From Halieaceae bacterium (GTDB taxonomy: Bacteria; Pseudomonadota; Gammaproteobacteria; Pseudomonadales; Halieaceae): DNA of 35,316 nucleotides. The position numbers and the translations under genes were made by a program. Below the pieces are notes generated by a model. The model was not told where the DNA came from and searched no databases. It saw only the letters and a program-made list of their open reading frames with translations. Where the stretch lies: positions 1-35,316 of the forward strand of contig JANQLM010000113.1 in assembly GCA_028280635.1 (NCBI GenBank), given 5' to 3'. Below are positions 8,559-16,422 of this stretch, piece by piece (the first letter of the stretch is position 1; each line of letters starts with the position of its first letter).

Positions 8559-9398
8559 ATGAAGTGCCTTGTGACCGGTGCGACCGGTTTTATCGGTAGT
8601 GAACTGTGCCGGCAACTGGCAGCGCGCGGTGTCAGCCTGGAGTCCTGTGGCCGCGAGGCGCCTGGTGACGCCCAGCTGGCCGGCACTGTGGCGGTGTTTC
8701 ACTGTGCGGGTATTGCTCACCGGTCGGCCACCGACATCGACTACGAAACCCACAACTACGCTGCCAGCCTGACGCTGGCCCGGCGTTGCGCTGAGGCCGG
8801 TGTTGCCCGCTTCATCTTCCTGTCCAGCGTGATTGCCGTCGATCCGCGGGACGCCTACGGGCGCTGGAAGCTCGCCACCGAAGATGAGTTGCTGCAGCAG
8901 TATGCCGAAGCCGAGATGAACGTGGTGGTCATTCGTCCTGCCCTGGTGTACGGCCCCGGCGCTGGTGGCAACCTGGCGCGCTTGATGGCGCTGGTGCAGC
9001 GCGGCATGCCGACACCGCCCCGCGGCCAGCCCCGTTCCATGGTGGGACTGGAAGACCTGTGCGCGGCGCTCTGCCTGCTCACCGAGATCGACCCGGGCCG
9101 GGGCAGGGTGATGGTGGCGACCGATGGTGAATCCTACGATCTGCAGCGCATCCACGCCGCCCTGGCCGCGGCCATGGGGCGGTCTCCCGGGCCGGCGCGC
9201 TGGCCGGGCTGGACCTGGCGACTGGTGTGCCATTTGTATGACACCCTGCGGCTGGCGCCGGTTTCAGGCGCTACCTATCGGCGTCTGTTCGGAGGACGGC
9301 AATACAGCAACGAGGAGCTCTGCCAGACCCTGTCCTGGCAGCCGCGGCAACGCTTCGAAGACGTCGCTCCAGCCATGTGGCAGCAGGTGGGGCAATGA
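8559..9398 (+). CDS. NAD-dependent epimerase/dehydratase (WbpV-like)
   Basis: Extended-SDR nucleotide-sugar enzyme, 279 residues from ATG 8559; the frame is open to 8505, but that would start in the terminator T-run. Rossmann motif TGATGFIG at residues 6-13. Ser90 and Tyr100-x-x-x-Lys104 (YGRWK) form the catalytic triad. The Ser-Tyr distance is only 10 residues, clearly shorter than the usual 20-25, so the intervening loop is deleted. By context (next to WbpL- and WbpM-like genes) it may be the UDP-4-keto-sugar reductase making UDP-QuiNAc or UDP-FucNAc. The product is not provable from sequence. The stop overlaps the next start (ATGA). Confidence 0.82.
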   Translation: MKCLVTGATGFIGSELCRQLAARGVSLESCGREAPGDAQLAGTVAVFHCAGIAHRSATDIDYETHNYAASLTLARRCAEAGVARFIFLSSVIAVDPRDAYGRWKLATEDELLQQYAEAEMNVVVIRPALVYGPGAGGNLARLMALVQRGMPTPPRGQPRSMVGLEDLCAALCLLTEIDPGRGRVMVATDGESYDLQRIHAALAAAMGRSPGPARWPGWTWRLVCHLYDTLRLAPVSGATYRRLFGGRQYSNEELCQTLSWQPRQRFEDVAPAMWQQVGQ

Positions 9399-10369
9399 GC
9401 GTGGCGCTGGCCATCGGGCTCGCCTTCCTGGTGTCACTGCTGGCCTGCGGCGGCTACCTGAAGCTGGCGCATCGCTGGCAGTTACTGGATATGCCGAATC
9501 ATCGCAGTGCCCACCAGCAGCCGGTGCCTCGCGGCGGTGGGATCGGCATCCTGCTGGGTTTGTTCGCCGCCATGGCGCTGACGGCGCTCACCGTGCATGG
9601 CTGGCCGCAACCCTTCCCGGGCCTGGCTGTCATCGCGGCCTTGCTGGGCCTGGTCGGCATTGTCGATGACCGCCGGGGCCTGCCGGTAGCGCTGCGCATG
9701 GTGTTTTACGCGCTGGCCTGCACGGTCGCGGTGTGGCTGGTGCTTGGGAGTGCGCCCTGGTGGTGGCTGGCACTGGCAGTGTTCTTCAGCCTGTGGCTGG
9801 TGAATCTCTTTAACTTCATGGACGGCATCGACGGCATCGCGGCGGTGGAGGCCGCGTTTGCGCTGCTGGTGGCCGCACTGCTGTCCCTGTGGCTGGGCAG
9901 CGCTGGCGCATTCCCACTGTTCTGCCTGCTGCTGGCGGCGGCCAGCGCCGCGTTCCTGCATTGGAACTGGGCCCCGGCGCGGCTGTTCATGGGCGATGCC
10001 GGCAATATTCCGCTGGGGTTCCTGCTGGCGACCCTGTCCATCCAGGGGGAGGTGAGTGCTACGCTGCCCTGGGTGTGCTGGCCGGTGCTGCTGGCGGTGT
10101 TTATCGGGGACGCCACCTACACCCTGGGCTGGCGCGCCCTGCACGGCGAGAACATCACCCAGGCCCACAGCCGCCACCTGTACCAGCGGCTGGCCCGGCA
10201 CTGGGGCAGCCATAGTCGAGTGGTGCTGTTGATGTTGGCCTATAACCTGCTGTGGCTGGCCCCGCTGGCTGTGGCCGCGGCCCGATGGCCGGGCTACGCC
10301 CTGTTGTGGCTGATACTGGCTTACCTGCCGTTGCTGCCCGCGCTGGTGAAAGCGGGCAAATTACCGTGA
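9395..10369 (+). CDS. Glycosyltransferase family 4 initiating enzyme (WbpL/WecA-like)
   Basis: 324 residues, about ten membrane helices, polyprenyl-phosphate N-acetylhexosamine-1-phosphate transferase family. It loads the first sugar phosphate on undecaprenyl phosphate for surface-glycan synthesis. Visible: DMPNHRSAHQQPVPRGGG (33-50), VDDRRG with the paired aspartates 91-92, NFMDGIDGIA (140-149), MGDAGN (199-204) and the HSRHLYQR motif (258-265). I chose ATG 9395, which overlaps the previous stop as ATGA, over ATG 9377. In this family a WbpV-WbpL-WbpM set often starts O-antigen with QuiNAc or FucNAc; the exact sugar is inference. Confidence 0.92.
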   Translation: MSVALAIGLAFLVSLLACGGYLKLAHRWQLLDMPNHRSAHQQPVPRGGGIGILLGLFAAMALTALTVHGWPQPFPGLAVIAALLGLVGIVDDRRGLPVALRMVFYALACTVAVWLVLGSAPWWWLALAVFFSLWLVNLFNFMDGIDGIAAVEAAFALLVAALLSLWLGSAGAFPLFCLLLAAASAAFLHWNWAPARLFMGDAGNIPLGFLLATLSIQGEVSATLPWVCWPVLLAVFIGDATYTLGWRALHGENITQAHSRHLYQRLARHWGSHSRVVLLMLAYNLLWLAPLAVAAARWPGYALLWLILAYLPLLPALVKAGKLP

Positions 10370-10581
10370 ACTGCAGGGCGGCTAGCGGCTAAAATGTAGC
10401 CTGCGGGGCAGTGGCAGCGTTTCCTCGTTTACAGGGATAGTTGGTTGGGAACTGGAAAAGCAGGCGCGGTGCCAGGGAAGGGCGCACCGCAAGGGGCATA
10501 TTGGATTTGAGACCGGTGAAGCGCTTGGCCGACCTGACGGTCGGTGGAATTGTTACCAGCACGGTAGTCGCCGTGGAGAAG

Positions 10582-12534
10582 ATGATCGAGCTGCCGCGCA
10601 ATATCAAGCAGGCGCTGCTGCTGATGCTGGATATCTGCTTCGTGGCGACCGCCCTGTGGTCCGCGCGCGCCCTGCGCTACTGGCAGACCGACGTGGTGCC
10701 ACTGCCCGTTGGCCTGGTAGAGGTCATCATTGCCGGCGTTACCATGGCGGTCAGCGCCATAATTTTCCTGCGCCTGGGCTTGTACCGTGCGGTGATTCGG
10801 TTCATGGGCCAGCAGGCGGTGTGGGCGATTATCCGCGGTGTCACCTATTCCACCATGGTGCTGGGCGCCTGTATTTTCTTCCTGCAGCCCGCCCCGCTGA
10901 GCGTGCCGCGCTCGCTGCCCTTTATCTACTGGGGCATGGCCCTGCTGCTGGTTGGTGGCACCCGCATGGTGGTGCGCGCCTATTACCAGGACAAGCTCTA
11001 TTCCGCCTGCCAGAAAGTCATTATCTACGGTGCCGGTGAATCCGGGCGCCAGCTGCTGACAGCGCTTTACCACGGCGACCAGTTCCGCGCCGTCTACTTT
11101 GTGGATGATGACCCGAACATCCAGCGCAGCGTGATCAATGGCGTGCAGGTGGAGCGGCCGGATCGGCTGCCCGAGCTGATCGAGGAGCACGACATCCAGC
11201 AGGTGCTGCTGGCGCTACCTTCCGTGAGTCAGGAGCGCCGCAAGCAGATCATCAACGACCTGGTCAATCTGCCGGTTTATGTGCGCACCGTGCCGAAGTT
11301 TGTGGAGATCCTGCAGGGCAAGGCCAGCGTTGACGAAATCCAGGATATCGAGCTGGAAGACCTGTTGGGCCGTGACCCGGTGCCGCCGCATCCCGAACTG
11401 ATCGATCGCTGCATCACCGGCAAGGTGGTCATGGTCACCGGCGCCGGCGGTTCCATCGGCTCGGAGCTTTGCCGTCAGATCCTGCTGGCCCAGCCCCGGG
11501 AAATGATTTTGCTGGACAGCTCCGAGTACGCGCTCTACACCATAGAGCGAGAGCTCCGAGCCATGCTTGAAGCCTCGGGCAGCCAGTGCGAAATTGCGTC
11601 GCTGCTGGGTACGGTGCAGGACCAGCGGCGGCTGCAGCGCATCTTCCGCAGCTTCGATATCGACACCATCTACCACGCGGCCGCCTACAAGCATGTGCCG
11701 CTGGTGGAATACAACGTCGCCGAGGGTGTGGCCAACAACGTGTTTGGCACCTGGTATGCGGCTGAGGCCGCCGTGGAGGCTGGGGTTGAGACCTTTGTAC
11801 TGGTGTCTACCGACAAAGCAGTTCGGCCCACCAATATCATGGGGGCCTCCAAGCGTTTTGCCGAGATGTGTTGCCAATCCCTGGCCAGCAAGCAATCCGG
11901 TACGCGTTTCTGCATGGTGCGCTTCGGCAACGTGCTGGGCTCTTCCGGTTCGGTGGTGCCGCTGTTCCGCGAACAGATTCGTGCCGGCGGTCCGCTGACC
12001 GTGACCCACCCGGAAGTCACCCGCTATTTCATGACCATCAGCGAGGCTGCGCAGCTGGTGCTGCAGGCCAGCGCGATGGGCACCGGTGGTGACGTGTTCG
12101 TGCTGGACATGGGCGAGCCAGTGAAAATTTCGGACCTGGCGCGGCGCATGATTCGCCTCAGTGGCTACACGGTGAAGGATGAAGAAAATCCCGGCGGTGA
12201 CCTGGAGATTACCTTTACCGGACTGCGCCCTGGCGAAAAACTTTACGAGGAGCTGCTGCTCGGGGACAACGTCAGCGGCACCGGGCACCCGATGATCATG
12301 CGCGCGGAAGAGGAGTACCCGCCACTGGACCGGCTGCAGGAATGGCTGGCCGGTCTCGATACCCACTGCGATCACATGGACTGCGATGGCATCAAGGCCG
12401 TACTCATGGAGGCCGTGAGCGGCTTCGACGAGCATGAAGGCATGCATGATCACCTCTGGAAGCGGCAGCAGGCAGCGGGTGCCGAGACCTCCAATGTGAA
12501 GGAGCTGTTTCCCGACCGTTCTGCAGACAAGTAA
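10582..12534 (+). CDS. wbpM: UDP-GlcNAc 4,6-dehydratase, membrane form (WbpM/CapD family)
   Basis: About 650 residues. Four N-terminal membrane helices are followed by a first Rossmann-like domain (VIIYGAGESGRQLL) and the catalytic SDR domain with TGAGGSIGSELC (286-297). The active site carries the altered triad of WbpM: Ser409, Met420 in place of Tyr, and Lys424 (MGASK). It makes the UDP-4-keto-6-deoxy sugar precursor of QuiNAc/FucNAc. The start is uncertain: ATG 10582 gives a natural N-terminus (MIELPRNIKQ) but its GGAG is only 3 bases away; the frame is open to 10441. The 212 bases before 10582 show no other gene. Confidence 0.92.
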   Translation: MIELPRNIKQALLLMLDICFVATALWSARALRYWQTDVVPLPVGLVEVIIAGVTMAVSAIIFLRLGLYRAVIRFMGQQAVWAIIRGVTYSTMVLGACIFFLQPAPLSVPRSLPFIYWGMALLLVGGTRMVVRAYYQDKLYSACQKVIIYGAGESGRQLLTALYHGDQFRAVYFVDDDPNIQRSVINGVQVERPDRLPELIEEHDIQQVLLALPSVSQERRKQIINDLVNLPVYVRTVPKFVEILQGKASVDEIQDIELEDLLGRDPVPPHPELIDRCITGKVVMVTGAGGSIGSELCRQILLAQPREMILLDSSEYALYTIERELRAMLEASGSQCEIASLLGTVQDQRRLQRIFRSFDIDTIYHAAAYKHVPLVEYNVAEGVANNVFGTWYAAEAAVEAGVETFVLVSTDKAVRPTNIMGASKRFAEMCCQSLASKQSGTRFCMVRFGNVLGSSGSVVPLFREQIRAGGPLTVTHPEVTRYFMTISEAAQLVLQASAMGTGGDVFVLDMGEPVKISDLARRMIRLSGYTVKDEENPGGDLEITFTGLRPGEKLYEELLLGDNVSGTGHPMIMRAEEEYPPLDRLQEWLAGLDTHCDHMDCDGIKAVLMEAVSGFDEHEGMHDHLWKRQQAAGAETSNVKELFPDRSADK

Positions 12535-12592
12535 ACTGTGCTCCCTGCAGCGGGAGCGAGCCCCTGACTACCTGGAAAACCCACGAAGATTT

Positions 12593-13561
12593 ATGGCCCA
12601 CTACGACGTGTTTAACGGGGATGCCGACGGCATCTGCGCCCTGACCCAGATGCGCAATGCGCAGCCGGTCGACAGTACCCTGGTCACCGGTGTGAAGCGT
12701 GACATCAGCCTGCTCAGGCAGGTGGACGCCCAGCCTGGTGACGTCATTACCGTGCTGGACATCTCCATGGACAAGAACCGCGATGCGCTGGTCGACGTTC
12801 TGGAGGCCGGTGCCAGTGTGTTCTACTGCGACCATCACTTTGCCGGCGAGATTCCCGAGTCCGAGCAGCTGACGGCGTTGATCAATACCGAACCCGATGT
12901 CTGCACCAGCATCCTGGTGAACGGCTACCTGCAGGGAGCCTTCGTCGAGTGGGCGGTGGTGGGCGCCTTCGGCGACAACCTGTTCGACAGCGCCGAACGC
13001 CTGGCGCGCCCGCTGGGCCTGGCCGGGGACAAAGTGTCGCGGCTCAAGGACCTGGGCACCTACATCAACTACAACGGCTACGGCGCGAGCCTCGAAGACC
13101 TACACTTTGCGCCGGCGGAGCTATACCGGCTGGTCAGTGCCCATGCCAGCCCGTTCGGCTTCATGGAGGACAGCCGCGAGGATTTTGAGCGCCTGGAGGC
13201 CGGCTACCGCGACGATATGGCCGCGGCCGCCGCCCGCCAGCCGGAGCAGGCCACCGCTGCCAGTGCCGTGGTGATCCTGCCCAATGAATCCTGGGCGCGG
13301 CGCGTCAGCGGGGTCTACAGCAACGACCTCGCCAACGCCAACCCGGACCGCGCTCACGCGGTGCTCACCGAAAAGGCCAATGGCAACTACCTGGTGAGTG
13401 TGCGCGCGCCGCTGTCCAACAAGACCGGGGCAGACGAGCTGTGCATGCGCTTTCCCACCGGCGGCGGCCGCAAGGCGGCGGCCGGCATCAACGACTTGCC
13501 CGCAGACATGCTGGGTGATTTCATGGACCAGTTCGACGACTTCTATCGCCGGGAGGCCTGA
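12593..13561 (+). CDS. DHH-family phosphoesterase
   Basis: 322 residues. The metal-binding DHH motifs are present: GDADG (9-13), VLDIS (54-58, Asp56) and CDHH (79-82). A C-terminal DHHA1-like end carries TGGGRKAAAGIN, the RNA/nucleotide-binding glycine motif. Family members include RecJ, NrnA nano-RNases and cyclic-di-AMP phosphodiesterases; which substrate this short form uses is not clear. It begins 58 bases after wbpM with a weak Shine-Dalgarno. Its stop (TGA) directly abuts the next start, so it is an operon with the following gene. Confidence 0.85.
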   Translation: MAHYDVFNGDADGICALTQMRNAQPVDSTLVTGVKRDISLLRQVDAQPGDVITVLDISMDKNRDALVDVLEAGASVFYCDHHFAGEIPESEQLTALINTEPDVCTSILVNGYLQGAFVEWAVVGAFGDNLFDSAERLARPLGLAGDKVSRLKDLGTYINYNGYGASLEDLHFAPAELYRLVSAHASPFGFMEDSREDFERLEAGYRDDMAAAAARQPEQATAASAVVILPNESWARRVSGVYSNDLANANPDRAHAVLTEKANGNYLVSVRAPLSNKTGADELCMRFPTGGGRKAAAGINDLPADMLGDFMDQFDDFYRREA

Positions 13562-14035
13562 ATGTACAAGTTCATCATCACCGCCTGGCTGCTGGCCGCC
13601 AGCAGCCTGTCCCTGGCCCAGCAGGAGCTGATCGAGCTGGCGCGCCAGGATATCCGCGCCGGCCGCATGGGCATGGTGGCCGCCTCTATGGACCTGACAC
13701 CGGAACAGCAGGAAGTGTTCTGGCCTATCTACCGCGAGTATGCCGACGAGCAGGAACAGCTGCTGGATCGCCGCATTACCATGCTGCGGCAGTTTGCCGA
13801 AAACTGGGACGGCATGGATGACAAGATCGCCAGTTCCATCGCCGAGCAGTCTTTCGCCATCCAACGTGCGCGGCTTGAGCGTCGCGAACGCTACTTCAAG
13901 CGCATGTCGGAGGCGTTGGGGCCGGTGCTGGCCGCGCGCTTCCTGCAGGTGGACGGGCAAGTCTCCACCCTGCTGGATTTTGAAATGGTCCAGCTCACGC
14001 CACTACTGCAGCCGGCGGAGCCCGTCGCTCAATAG
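13562..14035 (+). CDS. Small periplasmic helical protein (possibly Spy/CpxP-like)
   Basis: 157 residues. A clear signal peptide (1-19, SLSLA then QQ) precedes an almost wholly helical, charged domain. LTPEQQEVFWPIYREY at 45-60 resembles the LTxxQ motif of periplasmic Spy/CpxP/CnrX proteins, and a second charged helix is rich in Arg/Glu (RARLERRERYFKRM). No cysteines. It is translated directly after the DHH gene with no gap. A periplasmic chaperone or stress-sensor role is possible; the function is not established. Confidence 0.72.
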   Translation: MYKFIITAWLLAASSLSLAQQELIELARQDIRAGRMGMVAASMDLTPEQQEVFWPIYREYADEQEQLLDRRITMLRQFAENWDGMDDKIASSIAEQSFAIQRARLERRERYFKRMSEALGPVLAARFLQVDGQVSTLLDFEMVQLTPLLQPAEPVAQ

Positions 14036-14071
14036 AAAAATGCGGGCGCCCGGGGAATCGGCAGCGCCCGC
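14036..14071 (-). terminator. Putative terminator of the UrcA-family gene
   Basis: Stem GCGGGCGC (14042-14049) with GCGCCCGC (14064-14071), loop 14 bases. On the minus strand it is followed by ATTTTT (plus 14036-14041). It lies 21 bases past the UrcA-family stop. No T-run follows on the plus strand, so it would serve the minus-strand gene. Confidence 0.6.
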
Positions 14072-14092
14072 CAGCACACCAGAGCGATCTGA

Positions 14093-14419
14093 TTAACTCT
14101 GGTGAATCTGTGCCAGGTTGGCGTTGCCGACTTCGCGCACCGCCTGGTCCAGGGCAATCTCCCGGCATTCCTTCTGCTCGATCATTTCGCGCAGTGACTT
14201 GCGGTGAGTGTCTTCACAGACAGTCTCCGCGGTGCGGCGCAGCCGGGTGTACAGGGTTTGCGCGTCTTCCGCCCGGTTCAGGTTCAGGTCGGCGTAGGAC
14301 ACGCGCATGGACTGAATGCTGAGCTCGGGGATGTTGGCCGTGCTGATGGTAGACAGGCCGCTCAGGACGGTAAATGCGGCCGCTGCAATAACGGTGTTGC
14401 GGGTAGTGCGAATGTGCAT
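14093..14419 (-). CDS. UrcA family protein
   Basis: 108 residues. Signal peptide about 1-28 (AAAAFTVLSGLSTISTA), then the UrcA pattern: SMRVSYADLNLNRAEDAQTL, LYTRLRRTAETVC, a second cysteine in KECREIALDQAV, and a final NANLAQIH. The two cysteines probably form a disulfide in the periplasm. UrcA proteins are small secreted proteins of unknown function, common in marine and oligotrophic proteobacteria. The start is ATG 14419, preceded by AGGAGT at 14424-14429 on the minus strand. Confidence 0.8.
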   Translation of the reverse strand: MHIRTTRNTVIAAAAFTVLSGLSTISTANIPELSIQSMRVSYADLNLNRAEDAQTLYTRLRRTAETVCEDTHRKSLREMIEQKECREIALDQAVREVGNANLAQIHQS

Positions 14420-14575
14420 GACAGGACTCCTGGTTTCATGACCCTAAAGGTGGCAGGCGTGTACCTGCGATAAGTGGGACCGGGAGTCTGCGATGCCGTT
14501 CACGCCGCTGCGATGAACCGCAGGCGAGGGCCGATGAGTTGCGGCGCCCGGCGACGAAGCGCCGGAATCGGACGA

Positions 14576-14779
14576 TCAGTTACAGAAGATAATGCCGTTG
14601 TCGACAATGCAGGAGTTGATCACTTCGACCACTGCGGCGCGAAATTCAGGCTGCTGGGAGATCTGCTGCCAGTTGAGCGCGTCGGCCTGGGCCGCGGGGA
14701 CCAGCTGCTGCAAGGCTGCGCCGATCAGCAGGCCGGCGGCGAAGATGAGAAAGGGGGCGATACGGCTGAAGGCTGTCAT
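14576..14779 (-). CDS. Small membrane-anchored or secreted protein, unknown function
   Basis: 67 residues. One hydrophobic segment (about 6-25, FLIFAAGLLIGAALQQL) is followed by a polar domain ending NSCIVDNGIIFCN, with two cysteines eight residues apart that could form a disulfide. GAGG lies 7 bases upstream of ATG 14779 on the minus strand. The gene is divergent from the DUF1643 gene. I do not recognise a family. Support is the ribosome site, the anchor and the cysteines; being non-coding is not excluded. Confidence 0.55.
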   Translation of the reverse strand: MTAFSRIAPFLIFAAGLLIGAALQQLVPAAQADALNWQQISQQPEFRAAVVEVINSCIVDNGIIFCN

Positions 14780-14847
14780 GCTGGGACCTCGCTTACGGGA
14801 TGGTTCAGAGTATACTCGCCGGCCCCTGCCAAATACTGGGTCACTCC

Positions 14848-15321
14848 ATGCAATACCTTGAAGCCGGCGCCGATATCCGCGGCAAGGGCCGTCAATACCG
14901 CTACGCTCTGTGGCGTATCTGGGACCGCGAGTTGCCGGCCGTCATGTTCATAGGCCTCAACCCTTCTACAGCGGACGCCCGTATCGACGATCCCACCCTG
15001 GTGCGCTGTATCGGTTTTGCCCGTGACTGGGGCTATGGCGGCGTCTACACTGCCAACCTGTTTGCCTACCGCGCCACCGATCCGCGTGATATGAAGCGGG
15101 CCAGCGCACCGGTGGGTCGCGACAATGACCGGGTGATCCTGGAAGTGGCGGGCAAGGTGGACAAGGTCATCGCCGCCTGGGGGAACGATGGTGCTTACCT
15201 CGACCGGGCGGCCGCCGTGCGCTCGCTGCTGCCCCGGCTCCACTACCTGAAAATGAATGCCTCCGGCCAGCCGGCGCATCCCCTGTACCTGCCCAGGGGG
15301 CTGCAACCGCAGCCCTGGTAG
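14848..15321 (+). CDS. DUF1643 domain-containing protein
   Basis: 157 residues from ATG 14848. Signature segments of DUF1643 are present: YRYALWRIWD near the start, VMFIGLNPSTADARIDDPT, CIGFARDWGYGG, NLFAYRATDP, and a C-terminal HPLYLP. Function unknown; the fold resembles uracil-DNA-glycosylase-like domains (from memory). An upstream ATG at 14800 is in frame, but a good -10 hexamer TATACT (14811-14816) lies between the two, which favours 14848. Confidence 0.85.
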   Translation: MQYLEAGADIRGKGRQYRYALWRIWDRELPAVMFIGLNPSTADARIDDPTLVRCIGFARDWGYGGVYTANLFAYRATDPRDMKRASAPVGRDNDRVILEVAGKVDKVIAAWGNDGAYLDRAAAVRSLLPRLHYLKMNASGQPAHPLYLPRGLQPQPW

Positions 15322-15417
15322 CTGGCGCTGGCGGCCATGCAGTTGGCAGCCGCTGCCAAGGCTCATTGACCCCGCTCCCCGCATAGTAGGCCCCTACCGA
15401 AAAGCGAGGGGGCTACC

Positions 15418-15681
15418 GTGAAACTGCATATCAAGCCTGAACAGGTTTACATTATGGTGTTCTGCTTTTTCGCCATAGGTGCTGGCTGCCAGGCTGTCGG
15501 CAAGTACGCCGCGGAGCGCATCGACGGTTCCAGCAGCCGCCAGGTGCCGGCCCGGGAACAATCGTCCTCATCCCATCGTCAGTCGCAGTTCTGGCTTGAA
15601 CAAGGCCGAGAAGCGCCATATTTGGAAAACTTGTCCCGGGCCGAGGCTGTCGGCATGGACATGGCAGCCGGACAGCGGTAG
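15418..15681 (+). CDS. Small membrane-anchored hypothetical protein
   Basis: 87 residues, GTG start with GAGGGGG (15406-15412) at good spacing. An N-terminal hydrophobic segment (about 10-27, VYIMVFCFFAIGAGCQAVG) could be an anchor or an uncleaved signal; Cys24 lacks a proper lipobox. The rest is polar and low-complexity (Ser/Arg/Gln). No family recognised. It is followed after 12 bases by another small gene in the same direction. Confidence 0.55.
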   Translation: MKLHIKPEQVYIMVFCFFAIGAGCQAVGKYAAERIDGSSSRQVPAREQSSSSHRQSQFWLEQGREAPYLENLSRAEAVGMDMAAGQR

Positions 15682-15693
15682 AAAATTCAAGGT

Positions 15694-15897
15694 ATGAGTG
15701 AAACCTTCAAAACTCTTGATGCCCTCACCAACCGCAATGCTGAGTTGGTCGGGCAACTGCTGGACAGTGGCTGCACCGACCTGCGGCGCCTGGCCGAGGT
15801 GCTCACACGGCTGAGCCGGGCCTCCAGGGCGGAGGCGGTGGTTGATGCCGAACTGGAGCGCAAGATTGTGCGCCTGGATCGCGGCTTCCCGGGCTAG
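15694..15897 (+). CDS. Small hypothetical protein
   Basis: 67 residues, helical and charged: ETFKTLDALTNRNAELVGQLL, then DLRRLAEVLTRLSRASRAEAV. No family recognised. An AAGG lies upstream of ATG 15694. Its TAG stop lies in the palindrome GGGCTAGCCC (15891-15900), which also supplies the stop of the convergent HTH gene, so the two genes overlap by 4 bases. Moderate support only. Confidence 0.5.
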   Translation: MSETFKTLDALTNRNAELVGQLLDSGCTDLRRLAEVLTRLSRASRAEAVVDAELERKIVRLDRGFPG

Positions 15898-16307
15898 CCC
15901 TTTTTCTTGTTCCCGAAATCCTCCGGGTCTGTCATTCGCAGCTGTTTTTCCGTGGTGTGGCTGCTGGTTTTCCAGGCGGCGGATATCACCGCCAGCAGCG
16001 CCTCTTTCTGCTCCGCGGTGAGGTGCACATCCCACCAGTCCATATTGGCCCGCCAGTGGCGGTGAATGTCCCGCGGGGCCTCGCCCGCCGCGGGCGCCTG
16101 CGGGAACATCAGTGCGTCGATGCTGATGTCATAGTAGAAGGCAAAGCGGCTGAACGCGTGCAGGCCAATATCTGTGTTATCGGATGGGTTGCACCAGCGC
16201 CTCACGGTGGACTGGGAAACCCCGGCGACCTTCGCCGCCATCTCCACGGTGATGTCCTCCCGTTTCATAATGCGTCGCAAACGTTCCTTCGTGACCGACA
16301 AATTCAT
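15894..16307 (-). CDS. HTH-type (XRE-like) regulator
   Basis: 137 residues from ATG 16307; the frame is open to 16490 but the extra part is not protein-like and runs into catB. The N-terminal helix-turn-helix is clear: RLRRIMKREDITVEMAAKVAG, then VSQSTVRRWCNPSD as recognition helix. A C-terminal domain of unknown type contains HWRANMDWWDVHLTAEQKEAL. It resembles lambda-repressor/XRE small regulators. No cognate target or toxin is seen next to it. It lies downstream of the muconate cycloisomerase gene on the same strand (115-base gap with nothing recognisable) and forms the left edge of the catabolic island. Confidence 0.75.
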   Translation of the reverse strand: MNLSVTKERLRRIMKREDITVEMAAKVAGVSQSTVRRWCNPSDNTDIGLHAFSRFAFYYDISIDALMFPQAPAAGEAPRDIHRHWRANMDWWDVHLTAEQKEALLAVISAAWKTSSHTTEKQLRMTDPEDFGNKKKG

Positions 16308-16422
16308 TTCTCTCAAACACTCTTTACAAAACAAAGTTTTGATTATCGCGTCGAGAGGCTCGCTGTCAAACTGAATCTGTCTAGCTGTGGCTGACTGCAC
16401 AAGTTTTCCGTCGCTGGTGCCC

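Noticed and set aside
11215-12453. 412-residue minus-strand ORF within wbpM
   Set aside because: Shadow ORF with His/Gln-rich, motif-free translation; wbpM is clear on the other strand.
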